From assembly GCA_011088215.1 (NCBI GenBank), contig JAALKD010000024.1, positions 1-46,767 on the forward strand: 46,767 nt of DNA, written 5' to 3'. This DNA comes from Sphingomonadales bacterium. GTDB lineage: Bacteria > Pseudomonadota > Alphaproteobacteria > Sphingomonadales > Kordiimonadaceae. A program made the translations under genes and the position numbers. Numbering within the stretch: position 1 is the first letter of the stretch; the number at the start of each line of letters is the position of its first letter. The notes below the pieces were generated by a model. It saw only the letters and a program-made list of their open reading frames with translations. It made no database searches and was not told where the DNA came from. Shown here in pieces: positions 9,652 through 19,142 of this stretch.

Positions 9652-11583
9652 ATGCTGCTCAAATTGCGCGGAGGATTAAACTCCTTCTTTGTCACTATAT
9701 TGTTAGGCCTTCTGATCGCGGCTTTCGCCATTTTCGGTATCGGCCCAGGAATGCTGACCGGATCTAACCAATCAGTTGCCAAGGTCGGTGACACTGAAGT
9801 GTCGACAAATCGATTTTTCAACGCAGTGCAACAGCGAGCCCAAACTTTGCAGGCACAGTTCGGCGGCCAGTTCAGCACGCCGCAACTGGTTCAAATGATG
9901 CAGCTTGATCAGCAAGTGTTAAACCAGATGTTGGTCGAAGCGTCAGTAAAAGAACATGTTTCTTCGCTTGGACTGCGCGCTACTGATAAACAAACAGCAA
10001 CAGCACTTAGAGGCTTTGAGGCGTTCACTAATCTGGATGGCAGTTTTAGCCAACAGTTAATGTTACAGGCTTTGCGTCAAAACAATATCAGCGAAAGCGA
10101 GCTGGTTAATGATTTGCGCTCGGGCATTGCTCGTCAGCAGCTAATTGACAGTTTCATTGTTGAAGACATGATTCCGCGGGATTTGGCTAACCAGCTATAC
10201 ATATGGCAGGCCGAGCGCAGGCAGGCGTCGTTAATTAACTTTGCCGCCAGTGAAATTACAGATGTGGCAGCACCGACAGAAGAGCAGATACAAGAATATT
10301 ATGATGCTAATATAGCATCTTATATGACTACCGAACGGCTTACATATGACTATGTGTTGCTGACCCCAGCCTATTTCGCAGCACAAGTGGTTATTCCTGA
10401 AGGCACCATTGAAGCAGACTATCAAAGCCGTTCTGCCGAATTTGCGACATCTGAGCTACGAACAATATTTCAAGCTATTTTTGACACCGAACAGGATGCC
10501 AATGACTTTATCACTACGGTGGCAGGCGGAGCAGACTTTACAGAAACTGCCGTTGCCAGCACCGACTTCGCCGCCAATGAAATTGATCTCGGTGACAATA
10601 CACGTGCGGACATAGAAGCTGAGTTTAATACGGCAGCCGCCGACCTTGTTTTTTCACTCGAGGAAAACAAGCCTTCTGCGCCATTCGAGGATATTGGCGG
10701 ATGGAGCGTGTTTATGGTGCCTTCAATCACCGTTATTGAAGGCAAAAGCTTTGATGATGTGAAAGCGGAGCTTGAGCAAGAGTACCGAAACGATGAAGCA
10801 ATCAATACGCTGTTTGATTTTCAGAACAGCATCAATGATGCAATGGAAGAAACAGGTGATTTGAAGACAGTTGCTGCCACGTTGGATATTCCGCTTGCAG
10901 AGATTGTTGGTGTAGACGCTCAGGGCCAGGGCTCGGACGGCAGTCAGATTGTAACTCAGCAAAATGAATACATCGTTCAGTCGGCTGTGTTTCGGGAGGA
11001 GTTGGGAGCCGAAGCTACCATCACTGACCTGAATCCGACTGATGCAACTGCCGGTTTTTTTCTGTTTAATTTAAAAGAGATTATAGCCCCTGCCCAACAA
11101 GAGCTTGAAACTGTTCGCGACACTGTTATCGCCGATTGGACTGTGAGAGCAAAGCAAACGAAGGCCGGAGAAGTTGCAGAAACGGCTGTTGAACGATTGA
11201 AAAATGGTGAAACTGCAGAACTGATAGCAGAAGAGCTTGGTGGTATTTCCTTTGATGCTAAAAATGTCGCGCGGACAGGAGACAGTAATTCTGGCGTTGC
11301 GGCGAATATCCGTAATTTGATTTTTGACCTGGACAAGGACGCTGTCGATAGTGCTGCTGCAGCTGATGGTAACGGATATGTTGTTGTTAAAGTTTTAGAT
11401 GCATCTGCTGGCGATCCAGAGGCCGCAGAAACAGCGGTTAACACATTGCTCGACAAATTGAATACGGACTTTCAGGAAGAATTGTTTGTTCAGTATCAAG
11501 CCTATTTGGCGGCGCGCTACCCAGCGGAGGTCAACAGTTTGTTGATCCAACAATTGTTCAGTCCCGAAAACTTCCAACAGTGA
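9652..11583 (+). CDS. ppiD: Membrane-anchored periplasmic folding factor PpiD (SurA N-terminal/PpiC family)
   Basis: 643 residues, close to E. coli PpiD (623). It opens with a short positive end and one membrane segment (about residues 10-33, FFVTILLGLLIAAFAIFGIG). A SurA-type N-terminal chaperone domain follows (VGDTEVSTNRFFNAVQQRAQ onward), then a rotamase-like middle (about 250-360) and an acidic, Ala-rich C-terminal half. PpiD helps newly exported outer-membrane proteins fold at the Sec translocon. AAGGGGG lies 9 bases before the ATG. Its TGA stop overlaps the GTG start of trpE (GTGA), so the two are translationally coupled. Confidence 0.87.
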   Translation: MLLKLRGGLNSFFVTILLGLLIAAFAIFGIGPGMLTGSNQSVAKVGDTEVSTNRFFNAVQQRAQTLQAQFGGQFSTPQLVQMMQLDQQVLNQMLVEASVKEHVSSLGLRATDKQTATALRGFEAFTNLDGSFSQQLMLQALRQNNISESELVNDLRSGIARQQLIDSFIVEDMIPRDLANQLYIWQAERRQASLINFAASEITDVAAPTEEQIQEYYDANIASYMTTERLTYDYVLLTPAYFAAQVVIPEGTIEADYQSRSAEFATSELRTIFQAIFDTEQDANDFITTVAGGADFTETAVASTDFAANEIDLGDNTRADIEAEFNTAAADLVFSLEENKPSAPFEDIGGWSVFMVPSITVIEGKSFDDVKAELEQEYRNDEAINTLFDFQNSINDAMEETGDLKTVAATLDIPLAEIVGVDAQGQGSDGSQIVTQQNEYIVQSAVFREELGAEATITDLNPTDATAGFFLFNLKEIIAPAQQELETVRDTVIADWTVRAKQTKAGEVAETAVERLKNGETAELIAEELGGISFDAKNVARTGDSNSGVAANIRNLIFDLDKDAVDSAAAADGNGYVVVKVLDASAGDPEAAETAVNTLLDKLNTDFQEELFVQYQAYLAARYPAEVNSLLIQQLFSPENFQQ

Positions 11584-13088
11584 CACCAGAACTGGATTTC
11601 ACGGAATTTTCTCGCTGCTATAATTTGGGTGAGTCACAAGTATTATACCAATCGCTTGTCGCTGATTTGGACACGCCTGTTTCGGCTTTTATGAAGGTAA
11701 CCAAAGGTGAAAAATACTGTTGCCTTCTGGAATCAGTTGAAGGCGGAGATACGCGCGGTCGCTATTCGATAATCGGCTTAAAACCCGATATCATTTGGCG
11801 CAATGACGGCAACACCACTCAGATATGCCGTTCCGTCTCGGAAGTTGATCCGCCAGTTTACACCGCAATGGATGGGGACCCGCTTGATTGTTTGCGCAAG
11901 CTGATCGACGAGAGCCTAATTGACCTGCCACATCCGTTACCGCCGATGGCGGCAGGGTTGGTTGGATATATGGCCTATGACATGGTCCGCCAGATGGAGG
12001 ATATCGGCCCTGCCCGGCCTGATCCCCTGAATTTACCAACGTCGATTTTCATCCGTCCTACTATAATGGCGATATTTGATAGCGTAACCAATCTTGTGAC
12101 AGTGGTTACACCTGTGCGACCTAAAGCAGGTCTGGGTGCGCGCGCAGCATATGGTGCAGCACAGCTGCTGATTGATCAAATGATCGACCGACTGGACGCA
12201 CCGTTACCGATTAACGAGTCTATTGCGGCCCCAAAATTTGAAGAACCAGTGTCGAACACTGCAAAGCAACGCTATCTGGATATGGTCAAGAAAGCGCAGG
12301 ACTATATTCTTACCGGCGACATTTTTCAGGTGGTGTTAAGTCAGCGTTTTACAATGCCATTTGAATTGCCGGCTTTTTCACTGTACCGCGCTTTGCGCCG
12401 CACCAATCCCTCGCCTTTCATGTATCATCTGGCCTTCGACGATTTTTCCATCGTTGGATCAAGCCCGGAAATATTGGTGCGACTGCGAGATGATGAAATT
12501 ACGATTCGTCCAATTGCTGGCACACGGCCGCGCGGCGATGATGTTGATTCCGATAACGCTTTGACTGATGAGCTGTTGTCTGACGAGAAAGAACTGGCTG
12601 AGCATTTGATGTTGCTTGACCTGGGCCGCAACGATGTTGGTCGCGTTGCCAAAGCCGGAACTATTGAAGTTACCGCTCGCAACAGCGTGGAATATTACTC
12701 CCACGTTATGCACATCGTTTCCAACGTCATCGGCGAAATAAACCCGCAATTTGACGCAATTGATGCTCTGTCTGCAGGTTTTCCTGCCGGAACTGTGTCA
12801 GGTGCTCCGAAAATTCGCGCCATGGAAGTGATTGATGAATTGGAAGTGGAAGCCCGAGGCCCGTATGCTGGCAGCGTCGGTTATTTCAGTGCAAACGGTT
12901 CAATGGACACCGCGATTGTGCTTAGGACCGCAATAGTCAAGGATGGTAACATGCATGTGCAGGCTGGCGCTGGCGTGGTCGCGGACAGTGATCCTGAAGC
13001 TGAGCACCAGGAATGCGTGAACAAGGCACGTGCCCTGGTTGTTGCAGCGAAAGAAGCCTTGCGCTTTGCCTCATCAAACAGAGGCTAA
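11580..13088 (+). CDS. trpE: Anthranilate synthase component I
   Basis: 502 residues, normal length. It makes anthranilate from chorismate with ammonia from TrpG, the first step of tryptophan synthesis. The regulatory element LLES near residue 41 (KYCCLLESVEGG), needed for tryptophan feedback in characterised enzymes, is present. The catalytic part shows IFQVVLSQRF, IRPIAGTRPRG, LMLLDLGRNDVGRV, AGTVSGAPKIRAMEVIDE and QAGAGVVADSDPE. It starts with GTG overlapping the ppiD stop. Unlike the classical operon it is cut off from trpG by a convergent gene whose stop overlaps its own by 2 bases. Confidence 0.96.
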   Translation: MTPELDFTEFSRCYNLGESQVLYQSLVADLDTPVSAFMKVTKGEKYCCLLESVEGGDTRGRYSIIGLKPDIIWRNDGNTTQICRSVSEVDPPVYTAMDGDPLDCLRKLIDESLIDLPHPLPPMAAGLVGYMAYDMVRQMEDIGPARPDPLNLPTSIFIRPTIMAIFDSVTNLVTVVTPVRPKAGLGARAAYGAAQLLIDQMIDRLDAPLPINESIAAPKFEEPVSNTAKQRYLDMVKKAQDYILTGDIFQVVLSQRFTMPFELPAFSLYRALRRTNPSPFMYHLAFDDFSIVGSSPEILVRLRDDEITIRPIAGTRPRGDDVDSDNALTDELLSDEKELAEHLMLLDLGRNDVGRVAKAGTIEVTARNSVEYYSHVMHIVSNVIGEINPQFDAIDALSAGFPAGTVSGAPKIRAMEVIDELEVEARGPYAGSVGYFSANGSMDTAIVLRTAIVKDGNMHVQAGAGVVADSDPEAEHQECVNKARALVVAAKEALRFASSNRG

Positions 13089-14086
13089 TGCAGGTTTTCT
13101 GCGATTTCATTCTGCAGCATGTCTATTTTCTCAGCCATTATCTGGCTAATGGGAACCAATCTGAACCCTTTAAAGGTTAGAGTTTTTTGCCATTCTTTCA
13201 GGGCTGAAAGCGTTTCTGGGTATGGATGGCCGATAGCTACGGCGTAGCCTCGCAGCTTCGCGATCTTTTCGGTTGTTGCGAGTTGGCGATTGATATACGC
13301 CGGTTCGCGTTCATTATCGAGGAATACGTCTCGCGCCAAAAACGGTACATCAATCGCTTTTGCTGCTCGTTCGCCCACGCTTCTGGGTGTTGTCAAGCTG
13401 TCTACGAACAGCAAACCCTCGCGGCGCAGGCGGGCCATTAATCGCACCATCAATGCCGGATCTTCAGTCAACCGGCTGCCCATATGGTTGTTTATGCCGA
13501 CATAACCTTCAAACTGAGTCAAATTCCACTCCAAGCGTTCGCCGAACTCTTTGAAACTCAGACCTGTCAGCAATGCGTTTTTACCTGGGTCGGCAGTAGC
13601 ACGATGAGATTGCATCGGTAGATGTACCATCAATTCATGGCCAGCGGCTTTAACACCCGCTGTTTGCTGCGCCAGATTATCAGCATATGGTAGATACGCC
13701 AATGTGAATGGTCCAGGTGTGGCCGCCAGATAATCTGTGGCCTGCTGATCCAGCCCCAAGTCATCAATGATAACAACGATTTTGGGGGCAATAGTTGCTT
13801 CAGACTTAACCGCGAATTCTTGCCAAGCCGGTTTCTGGATATTTGGTACCGCTGCACCTATGGCTTCAAGCGAGACGTCTTCGGCTGGAACTTTATTGTC
13901 CCGGTATTCTTCGATAATTGCGACAATATCACCGTCGGCCACTTTCAGGGGCTCGTCAACAAAGCTATCTGGATCTCGGTTATAGAGCGCAAACATAAGT
14001 CCAGCGAATACAGTCAGCACTAGCGCGGTGTATACGGTAATCACGAGATTTTTGTTTTTAGGATTAAGCAAAGGCTGTTTTTTCAT
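13085..14086 (-). CDS. Divergent polysaccharide deacetylase family protein (YibQ-like)
   Basis: 333 residues from the ATG at 14086; a TTG at 14101 is an alternative, and neither has a good ribosome site. One membrane anchor (about 14-36, LVITVYTALVLTVFAGLMFAL) is followed by a linker and a NodB-like barrel from about residue 100: IVVIIDDLG (Asp pair), MVHLPMQ (His), INNHMGSRLTE (His), FVDSLTT and AIGHPYPETL. This is the divergent polysaccharide deacetylase family (DUF610), presumed to work on an envelope glycan; the true substrate is unknown. It lies between trpE and trpG on the opposite strand. Confidence 0.8.
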   Translation of the reverse strand: MKKQPLLNPKNKNLVITVYTALVLTVFAGLMFALYNRDPDSFVDEPLKVADGDIVAIIEEYRDNKVPAEDVSLEAIGAAVPNIQKPAWQEFAVKSEATIAPKIVVIIDDLGLDQQATDYLAATPGPFTLAYLPYADNLAQQTAGVKAAGHELMVHLPMQSHRATADPGKNALLTGLSFKEFGERLEWNLTQFEGYVGINNHMGSRLTEDPALMVRLMARLRREGLLFVDSLTTPRSVGERAAKAIDVPFLARDVFLDNEREPAYINRQLATTEKIAKLRGYAVAIGHPYPETLSALKEWQKTLTFKGFRLVPISQIMAEKIDMLQNEIAENLH

Positions 14087-14136
14087 CAGGTTTGGAGTCA
14101 ATTACGAATTATTTACTAGATCAGTGACAAGTGTCC

Positions 14137-14165
14137 TTGCTTGCTAAAAGTCTGCACAATAGAAT
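14137..14165 (+). promoter_or_regulatory. Predicted promoter of trpGDC-moaC-moeA
   Basis: TTGCTT (14137-14142) and TAGAAT (14160-14165) are spaced by exactly 17 bases, placing a start near 14172 and a leader of about 49 bases before trpG. No leader peptide rich in Trp codons or attenuator hairpin is visible in so short a leader. Confidence 0.5.
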
Positions 14166-14220
14166 GCCCAACAAATGGCCCGGCAATCGGTTTCAGTATG
14201 AGCAATCGAAGTTAGTATCA

Positions 14221-14811
14221 ATGTATATCTTAATCGATAATTACGACAGCTTTACCTACAATTTGTACCATTATCTAAATGATTTAGGCGCTGATGTGGC
14301 AGTGCATAGGAATGATCAAATTTCTGTCGATACAGTTATTGAACAAAAACCGATGGGAATCATTATCAGCCCCGGCCCCTGTACACCCAATGAGGCGGGT
14401 ATTTGCCTTGATTTAGTTGAGAAAGCCAAAGCAAATGTACCTATTCTAGGTGTATGTCTTGGCCATCAGTCTATCGCGCAAGCATTTGGCGGAAAGATTA
14501 TTCGTGCGCCCTATGTGATGCATGGAAAAACAAGCGAAATGCATCATGGTGCAGACGGTGTGTTTAAGGGTTTACCGTCACCTTTTTTAGCTACGCGGTA
14601 TCATTCGCTTACGGTTGACCCTGATAGTCTACCCGACTGTCTTACAGTCACCGCCAAAACCTCAGATGGAATCATTATGGGACTTCGGCATAATGATTAT
14701 GACCTGCATGGAGTCCAGTTTCACCCGGAAAGCATTGCGTCGGAGCAAGGCCATTACTTGATCAAAAACTTCCTTGAATTATGTCAAGCTAAGGCGGCCG
14801 CATATGCGTGA
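14221..14811 (+). CDS. trpG: Anthranilate synthase component II (glutamine amidotransferase)
   Basis: 196 residues from ATG 14221; the protein begins MYILIDNYDSFTYNL as its relatives do. Upstream in-frame starts fall inside the predicted promoter. It is a class I glutaminase: oxyanion loop SPGPCTPNEAG, nucleophile Cys79 in LGVCLGHQ (encoded TGT), and His/Glu in FHPES. It passes ammonia to TrpE, although trpE lies in a separate transcript here; many bacteria also use this subunit for folate synthesis. It overlaps trpD by 8 bases. It is a useful contrast to pyrG, whose equivalent Cys codon is TGA. Confidence 0.95.
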   Translation: MYILIDNYDSFTYNLYHYLNDLGADVAVHRNDQISVDTVIEQKPMGIIISPGPCTPNEAGICLDLVEKAKANVPILGVCLGHQSIAQAFGGKIIRAPYVMHGKTSEMHHGADGVFKGLPSPFLATRYHSLTVDPDSLPDCLTVTAKTSDGIIMGLRHNDYDLHGVQFHPESIASEQGHYLIKNFLELCQAKAAAYA

Positions 14812-15832
14812 ATTTAATACATTGCTGGGGGAACTCGCCGATGGCGGTACGCTCGGCGCTGAGCAGGCAGAGGTTGCTTTTGAGCAAATTATGGCAGGCA
14901 GCGTTGATCCGCTCCAATTGTCCGCATTTCTAATGGCGTTGAGAGTGCGCGGTGAAACGGTTGATGAAATAATCGGCGGGGCAAAAGTTTTGCGTAACCG
15001 GGTTCTGTCCCTGAAGGCACCGGCAGGTGCGGTTGATACGTGCGGTACCGGCGGAGATGGCATAGGAACATACAATATATCAACTGCTGCTGCGATCGTG
15101 ACGGCAGCCGCTGGCGCAGTTGTTGCCAAACATGGCAACCGGTCGGTTTCCTCCAAGTCTGGTTCGGCAGATGTATTGAAGACGCTCGGAGCCAATTTTG
15201 ATATCGAAGTTGGGGATCACGAAGAAAGCCTGAAGCGTTTTGGTTTTACCTTTATGTTTGCGCCAGCCCATCACCATGCGATGAAACATGTTGCTCCGGT
15301 GCGTGCTGCGCTCAAGTTGCGGACGATATTTAATCTGATTGGCCCGCTCTCTAACCCGGCTAAAACCAAACATCAAATTCTGGGTGTCTATGATAAACGT
15401 TGGCTGCGCCCGATGGCAAAAGTGCTGCGAGCGCTTGGCAGCAAGCATGTGTGGGTGGTGCACGGCGAAGACGGGTTGGATGAATTGACAGTTACCGGCA
15501 AAACCTTTGTTGCAGAACTAAAAGACGGCGATATTTCTGAATTTGAAGTTTTGCCAGCGGACGCGGGCCTGTCGGTCTCGCCGCTTGAAAGTTTGAAGGG
15601 CGGCGAAGCGCAGGAAAACGCTCTTGCTATCAAAGCTTTGCTTGAGGGCAACACATCAAGTTACCGCGATATTGTTATCCTGAACAGCGCCGCTGCATTG
15701 CTGGTAAGCGGTGTTGTGGAAAATCTTGCGGATGGTGCCGAGCGAGCTGCATCAGCTATTGATAGTGGCACAGCCAAGTCTTTACTGGCGGATTGGATCG
15801 CTTTCACTAACCGAACGGGTACAGGTGGGTAG
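14804..15832 (+). CDS. trpD: Anthranilate phosphoribosyltransferase
   Basis: 342 residues from ATG 14804, which overlaps the trpG stop by 8 bases and has AAGG about 9 bases before it. Motifs of the family are clear: DTCGTGGDGIGTYNIST (phosphoribosyl pyrophosphate loop), KHGNRSVSSKSGSADVL, and NLIGPLSNPA. It joins anthranilate to phosphoribosyl pyrophosphate, the second tryptophan step. The stop is followed after 1 base by the trpC start. Confidence 0.96.
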   Translation: MREFNTLLGELADGGTLGAEQAEVAFEQIMAGSVDPLQLSAFLMALRVRGETVDEIIGGAKVLRNRVLSLKAPAGAVDTCGTGGDGIGTYNISTAAAIVTAAAGAVVAKHGNRSVSSKSGSADVLKTLGANFDIEVGDHEESLKRFGFTFMFAPAHHHAMKHVAPVRAALKLRTIFNLIGPLSNPAKTKHQILGVYDKRWLRPMAKVLRALGSKHVWVVHGEDGLDELTVTGKTFVAELKDGDISEFEVLPADAGLSVSPLESLKGGEAQENALAIKALLEGNTSSYRDIVILNSAAALLVSGVVENLADGAERAASAIDSGTAKSLLADWIAFTNRTGTGG

Positions 15833-15833
15833 C

Positions 15834-16646
15834 ATGCAAACACCGCAGAAGGATATATTGGCAGAAATTTGTGCCCGAAAGCGCATCCATGTTACCGAGC
15901 GTAAAGCTCAAGTTAGCGAAGCAATGTTGGTCACCAAACTAAACGGTGTTGATCGACCGCGAGGCTTTGCAGACGCGCTCAAAAGAAGTATCGGAAATGA
16001 CCAATATGGTTTTATTTGCGAGATTAAAAAAGCCAGCCCATCCAAAGGGTTAATAAGGCCGGGTGACTTTGATCCCGCAACGCTTGCGGCAGCGTACGAG
16101 CGCGGCGGCGCAACTTGTTTGTCGGTTTTAACCGACGAGCCATATTTTCAGGGTTGCGACGCCTATTTGGGAGAAGCTCGTACCGCCTGTTCGCTGCCAG
16201 TGCTGCGAAAAGACTTTATGGTCGACCCCTATCAGGTCATTGAATCCCGCACACTTGGCGCAGACTGCATCTTACTAATTATGGCCGCGCTTGATGATAA
16301 GCTGGCGAGTGAAATGGAAAATGCTGCTTTTGAACTCGGAATGGACGTCTTGGTTGAAGTGCACAGTGTTGAAGAACTTGAACGCGCGCTTAACCTCAAT
16401 AGCCAATTGATCGGCGTTAACAACCGAAATCTGAAAACAATGGATGTCAGTTTGGATAACACATTGACGCTGGTACCTGTATTGCCGGCTAGCAAAATTG
16501 CGATCGCAGAATCCGGATTACGCAACGCCGACGATCTAAGGGCATGCGCGGCTGTTGGTGCCAATTGTTTCCTGATCGGCGAAACATTCATGCGGCAGGA
16601 CGATGTCGCTAAGGCGGTTGTATCACTGCAAAAGGATGTTGCATGA
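15834..16646 (+). CDS. trpC: Indole-3-glycerol phosphate synthase
   Basis: 270 residues from ATG 15834, preceded by AGGTGG. It is a single-domain TIM barrel (no TrpF fusion). Motifs are [10 protein letters not shown] with the catalytic Lys pair, [34 protein letters not shown] and IAESGLRN. It closes the indole ring in tryptophan synthesis. Its TGA overlaps the moaC ATG (ATGA). trpF, trpB and trpA are not in the window. Confidence 0.96.
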   Translation: MQTPQKDILAEICARKRIHVTERKAQVSEAMLVTKLNGVDRPRGFADALKRSIGNDQYGFICEIKKASPSKGLIRPGDFDPATLAAAYERGGATCLSVLTDEPYFQGCDAYLGEARTACSLPVLRKDFMVDPYQVIESRTLGADCILLIMAALDDKLASEMENAAFELGMDVLVEVHSVEELERALNLNSQLIGVNNRNLKTMDVSLDNTLTLVPVLPASKIAIAESGLRNADDLRACAAVGANCFLIGETFMRQDDVAKAVVSLQKDVA

Positions 16647-17137
16647 GTAAGTTAAGTCATACTGATGAAGCAGGCGCAGCGCGTATGGTTGATGTAGGTG
16701 ATAAAAGCGTTACCAAACGCGTCGCGGTTGCGGAAGCGCAAGTTCGTATGCTGCCCGCCACTGCGGAGCTCATCAAGTCAAACAGCCTCAAGAAAGGCGA
16801 TGTGTTAGCCGCTGCGCGCCTCGCAGGTGTTATGGCTGCAAAAAAAACATCTGACTTGATTCCGCTTTGTCATCCGTTGGCCATAACAAGCGCAAATGTG
16901 GAGTTTTCCTGGGCGAGTAAATGCGTGATCGTGATTACTGCGACCGTCAAAGTTGACGGTAAAACCGGTGTTGAAATGGAGGCGCTAACGGCGGCATCTG
17001 TGGCTGGCCTGACCATTTATGACATGGCAAAAGCTGTCGACAAAGGCATGGAAATTACCGGCTTGCGTCTTATGTCTAAGGAAGGCGGTAAATCGGGTAG
17101 ATATATTCATGCCGCTGAAAAGGAAGGTCGCGAATGA
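16643..17137 (+). CDS. moaC: Cyclic pyranopterin monophosphate synthase MoaC
   Basis: 164 residues, usual length. The start reads [21 protein letters not shown], and the active-site stretch is [13 protein letters not shown] with its conserved Lys and His, followed by [23 protein letters not shown]. With MoaA it makes the first pterin intermediate of the molybdenum cofactor. It overlaps trpC and moeA by four bases each (ATGA), so translation is coupled through the whole trp-moa-moe run. Confidence 0.96.
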   Translation: MSKLSHTDEAGAARMVDVGDKSVTKRVAVAEAQVRMLPATAELIKSNSLKKGDVLAAARLAGVMAAKKTSDLIPLCHPLAITSANVEFSWASKCVIVITATVKVDGKTGVEMEALTAASVAGLTIYDMAKAVDKGMEITGLRLMSKEGGKSGRYIHAAEKEGRE

Positions 17138-18327
17138 TTACTGTAGAACAGGCGTTTGAGCGTATCGTCAATAATGCTGTACCACTGACAACTGAAAAAG
17201 TTGATGTTGCCAAGGCGTCTGGTCGGGTGATTGCCGCACCAATCGCTGCTCGTCGTTCACAACCAGCAGCTAACATGTCTGCGATGGATGGGTATGCCGT
17301 AATCAGTTCAGATATGGCTGGGCCTGAGACCAAACTAACAGTTATTGGTGAAAGTGCCGCTGGTCACCCATTCGGGGAATCCATACAAAAAGATCAAGCC
17401 GTTAGGATTTTCACAGGTGCTGTGGTGCCCCAGGGCGCTGATCAGGTGGTTATCCAGGAGAATGTCGAGGTAAACGGCGATGTAATCTCCACCGGCGAAG
17501 ACGTCAGGCCTGGGGCAAATATTCGGCCTATGGGTATTGATTTTTTTGAAAAGCAAACAGTTTTGGATGCTGGCACCTATATGAGCGCCAAATCAATTGG
17601 ACTGGCCGCTAGCGCTGGGCAGGCTCAGCTTATGGTTCATAGGCGTCCGCGCGTTGCAATCCTGTCCACTGGTGACGAATTGGCCGCTCCAGATAAGACC
17701 AAATTTTCCGCGTATGATACCGTTAACAGCGTTGGCCCTCAACTTAGTGCATTGGTTGACGAATGCGGCGCAGAGGTTTGTTATATTGGGCAAGCAGGCG
17801 ATACGCTTGATGCGCTAACGGCAGCGATAAAGAACAATGCCGACGCGGATATTCTGGTGACAATTGGCGGCGTTTCGGTTGGTGACAAGGACTTTGTCCA
17901 GGAAGCCCTTAAATCAGAAGGAATGGCGCTGGATTTTTGGAAGGTTGCCATGCGGCCCGGCAAACCACTGGTTTTCGGCAATCGGCCCGGACAATCTGTT
18001 TTGGGGCTACCCGGCAATCCTGCGTCTGCTTTTGTATGCGCGTTGCTGTTCTTGCGCCCTCTCATCGATAAGCTCATGGGCCGTCCTGCACCCTTTCCTT
18101 CCGGTGTCCAACTACCGGTGGCGACAGCTCTGCCCGCTAACGGCCCGCGGCAACATTATATCCGCGCACGTATTATAGGAGAGCCGGGCGAGCGTATGGT
18201 GGACCCGGCGGCCAGCCAGGATAGCAGCCTTTCCACGGTATTGGCGCAATGTGATGGATTGATAGTTCGTCCAATTGACGGCGAGGCAGTTTCGGCTGGC
18301 TCGTTGGTCGCCTTTTTGCCCTTTTGA
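17134..18327 (+). CDS. moeA: Molybdopterin molybdenumtransferase MoeA
   Basis: 397 residues, usual length. Motifs seen are SAMDGYAV, the [15 protein letters not shown] stretch, STGDEL, the MPTb-like fold [28 protein letters not shown], and [10 protein letters not shown] with [12 protein letters not shown]. MoeA inserts molybdate into adenylylated molybdopterin. ATG overlaps the moaC TGA. It is the last gene of the trpG-moeA run; a separate promoter for lexA follows after the stop. The organism should therefore use molybdoenzymes. Confidence 0.96.
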   Translation: MITVEQAFERIVNNAVPLTTEKVDVAKASGRVIAAPIAARRSQPAANMSAMDGYAVISSDMAGPETKLTVIGESAAGHPFGESIQKDQAVRIFTGAVVPQGADQVVIQENVEVNGDVISTGEDVRPGANIRPMGIDFFEKQTVLDAGTYMSAKSIGLAASAGQAQLMVHRRPRVAILSTGDELAAPDKTKFSAYDTVNSVGPQLSALVDECGAEVCYIGQAGDTLDALTAAIKNNADADILVTIGGVSVGDKDFVQEALKSEGMALDFWKVAMRPGKPLVFGNRPGQSVLGLPGNPASAFVCALLFLRPLIDKLMGRPAPFPSGVQLPVATALPANGPRQHYIRARIIGEPGERMVDPAASQDSSLSTVLAQCDGLIVRPIDGEAVSAGSLVAFLPF

Positions 18328-18371
18328 GTAAGCCCGTATCCGGTCATTTTTGTGGAGCGAGACTTTCTTTC

Positions 18372-18406
18372 TTGACTTACAATCAAAACGTGAACTAAAA
18401 GAGAAC
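18372..18406 (+). promoter_or_regulatory. lexA promoter with overlapping SOS box
   Basis: TTGACT (18372-18377), 17 bases, then CTAAAA (18395-18400). GAAC-N7-GAAC (18392-18406), the direct-repeat operator known from alphaproteobacterial LexA, covers the -10 element. LexA bound here would shut its own promoter. Confidence 0.8.
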
Positions 18407-18437
18407 ATAAGGTAAACGAATTTTTTGGAGATACCAT

Positions 18438-19115
18438 ATGTTGACGGCCAAACAGCAGCAATTACTTTTGTTTATTGATGGACGATTAAACAGTGGTGGT
18501 GTTTCCCCTTCTTTTGATGAAATGAAAGACGCGTTGGGTTTAAAGTCGAAGTCCGGCGTTCATCGGTTGATTAATGCGTTGGAAGAGCGCGGTTTTATCA
18601 AACGGATGGCTAATCGGGCTCGCGCGCTTGAGGTTGTGAAACTGCCTGATGGTCTTGTTGCTAGCGCTCCGGCGCCTGAAATCAGTAACGTGGTTGCAGG
18701 AAATTTTGGCAAAGCACCGGTTACTGACGGTATGCTTGAAATTCCTTTGCATGGTCGGATTGCAGCGGGAACGCCTATTGAAGCCCTTGAGAATGCTGAT
18801 AGTTTTGTTCATGTGCCAAGCAATATGGTTGGTCGTGGTGACTGTTATGCACTTGAAATATCGGGCGAATCGATGATTGATCTGGGTATTTTGGATGGCG
18901 ACACTGTTATTATTGAAAGCGGGTCTACCGCCAGAAGTGGTGAGGTTGTTGTTGCTCTGGTTGATGAAATGGAAGCGACACTGAAGACTTTGCAGAAAGA
19001 CGGAAGGAACGTTGCGTTGATTCCAGCCAATAGTGATCATGAAACACAAACGTACGACGCAAACCGAGTGAAGGTTCAAGGTCGCTTGGTTGGCCTTTTC
19101 AGACAATATCATTAG
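18438..19115 (+). CDS. lexA: SOS response repressor LexA
   Basis: 225 residues. The N-terminal winged helix (MLTAKQQQLLLFIDGRL ... SPSFDEMKDALGLKSKSGVH) is of the alphaproteobacterial type. The C-terminal S24 self-cleavage domain has the cut site Ala110-Gly111 (RIAAGTP), nucleophile Ser145 (SGESM) and Lys183 (ATLKTL). It represses DNA-repair genes and cleaves itself when RecA is activated by DNA damage. GGAG lies 8 bases upstream of the ATG. Its promoter carries an SOS box, so it is autoregulated. It is convergent with comEC, stops 27 bases apart. Confidence 0.97.
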   Translation: MLTAKQQQLLLFIDGRLNSGGVSPSFDEMKDALGLKSKSGVHRLINALEERGFIKRMANRARALEVVKLPDGLVASAPAPEISNVVAGNFGKAPVTDGMLEIPLHGRIAAGTPIEALENADSFVHVPSNMVGRGDCYALEISGESMIDLGILDGDTVIIESGSTARSGEVVVALVDEMEATLKTLQKDGRNVALIPANSDHETQTYDANRVKVQGRLVGLFRQYH

Positions 19116-19142
19116 GTTTCATTATTGGTTTTAGGCTATCAG

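Noticed and set aside
14131..14220. Longer trpG start at 14131
   Set aside because: It would begin inside the predicted promoter and add 30 residues not found in the family.
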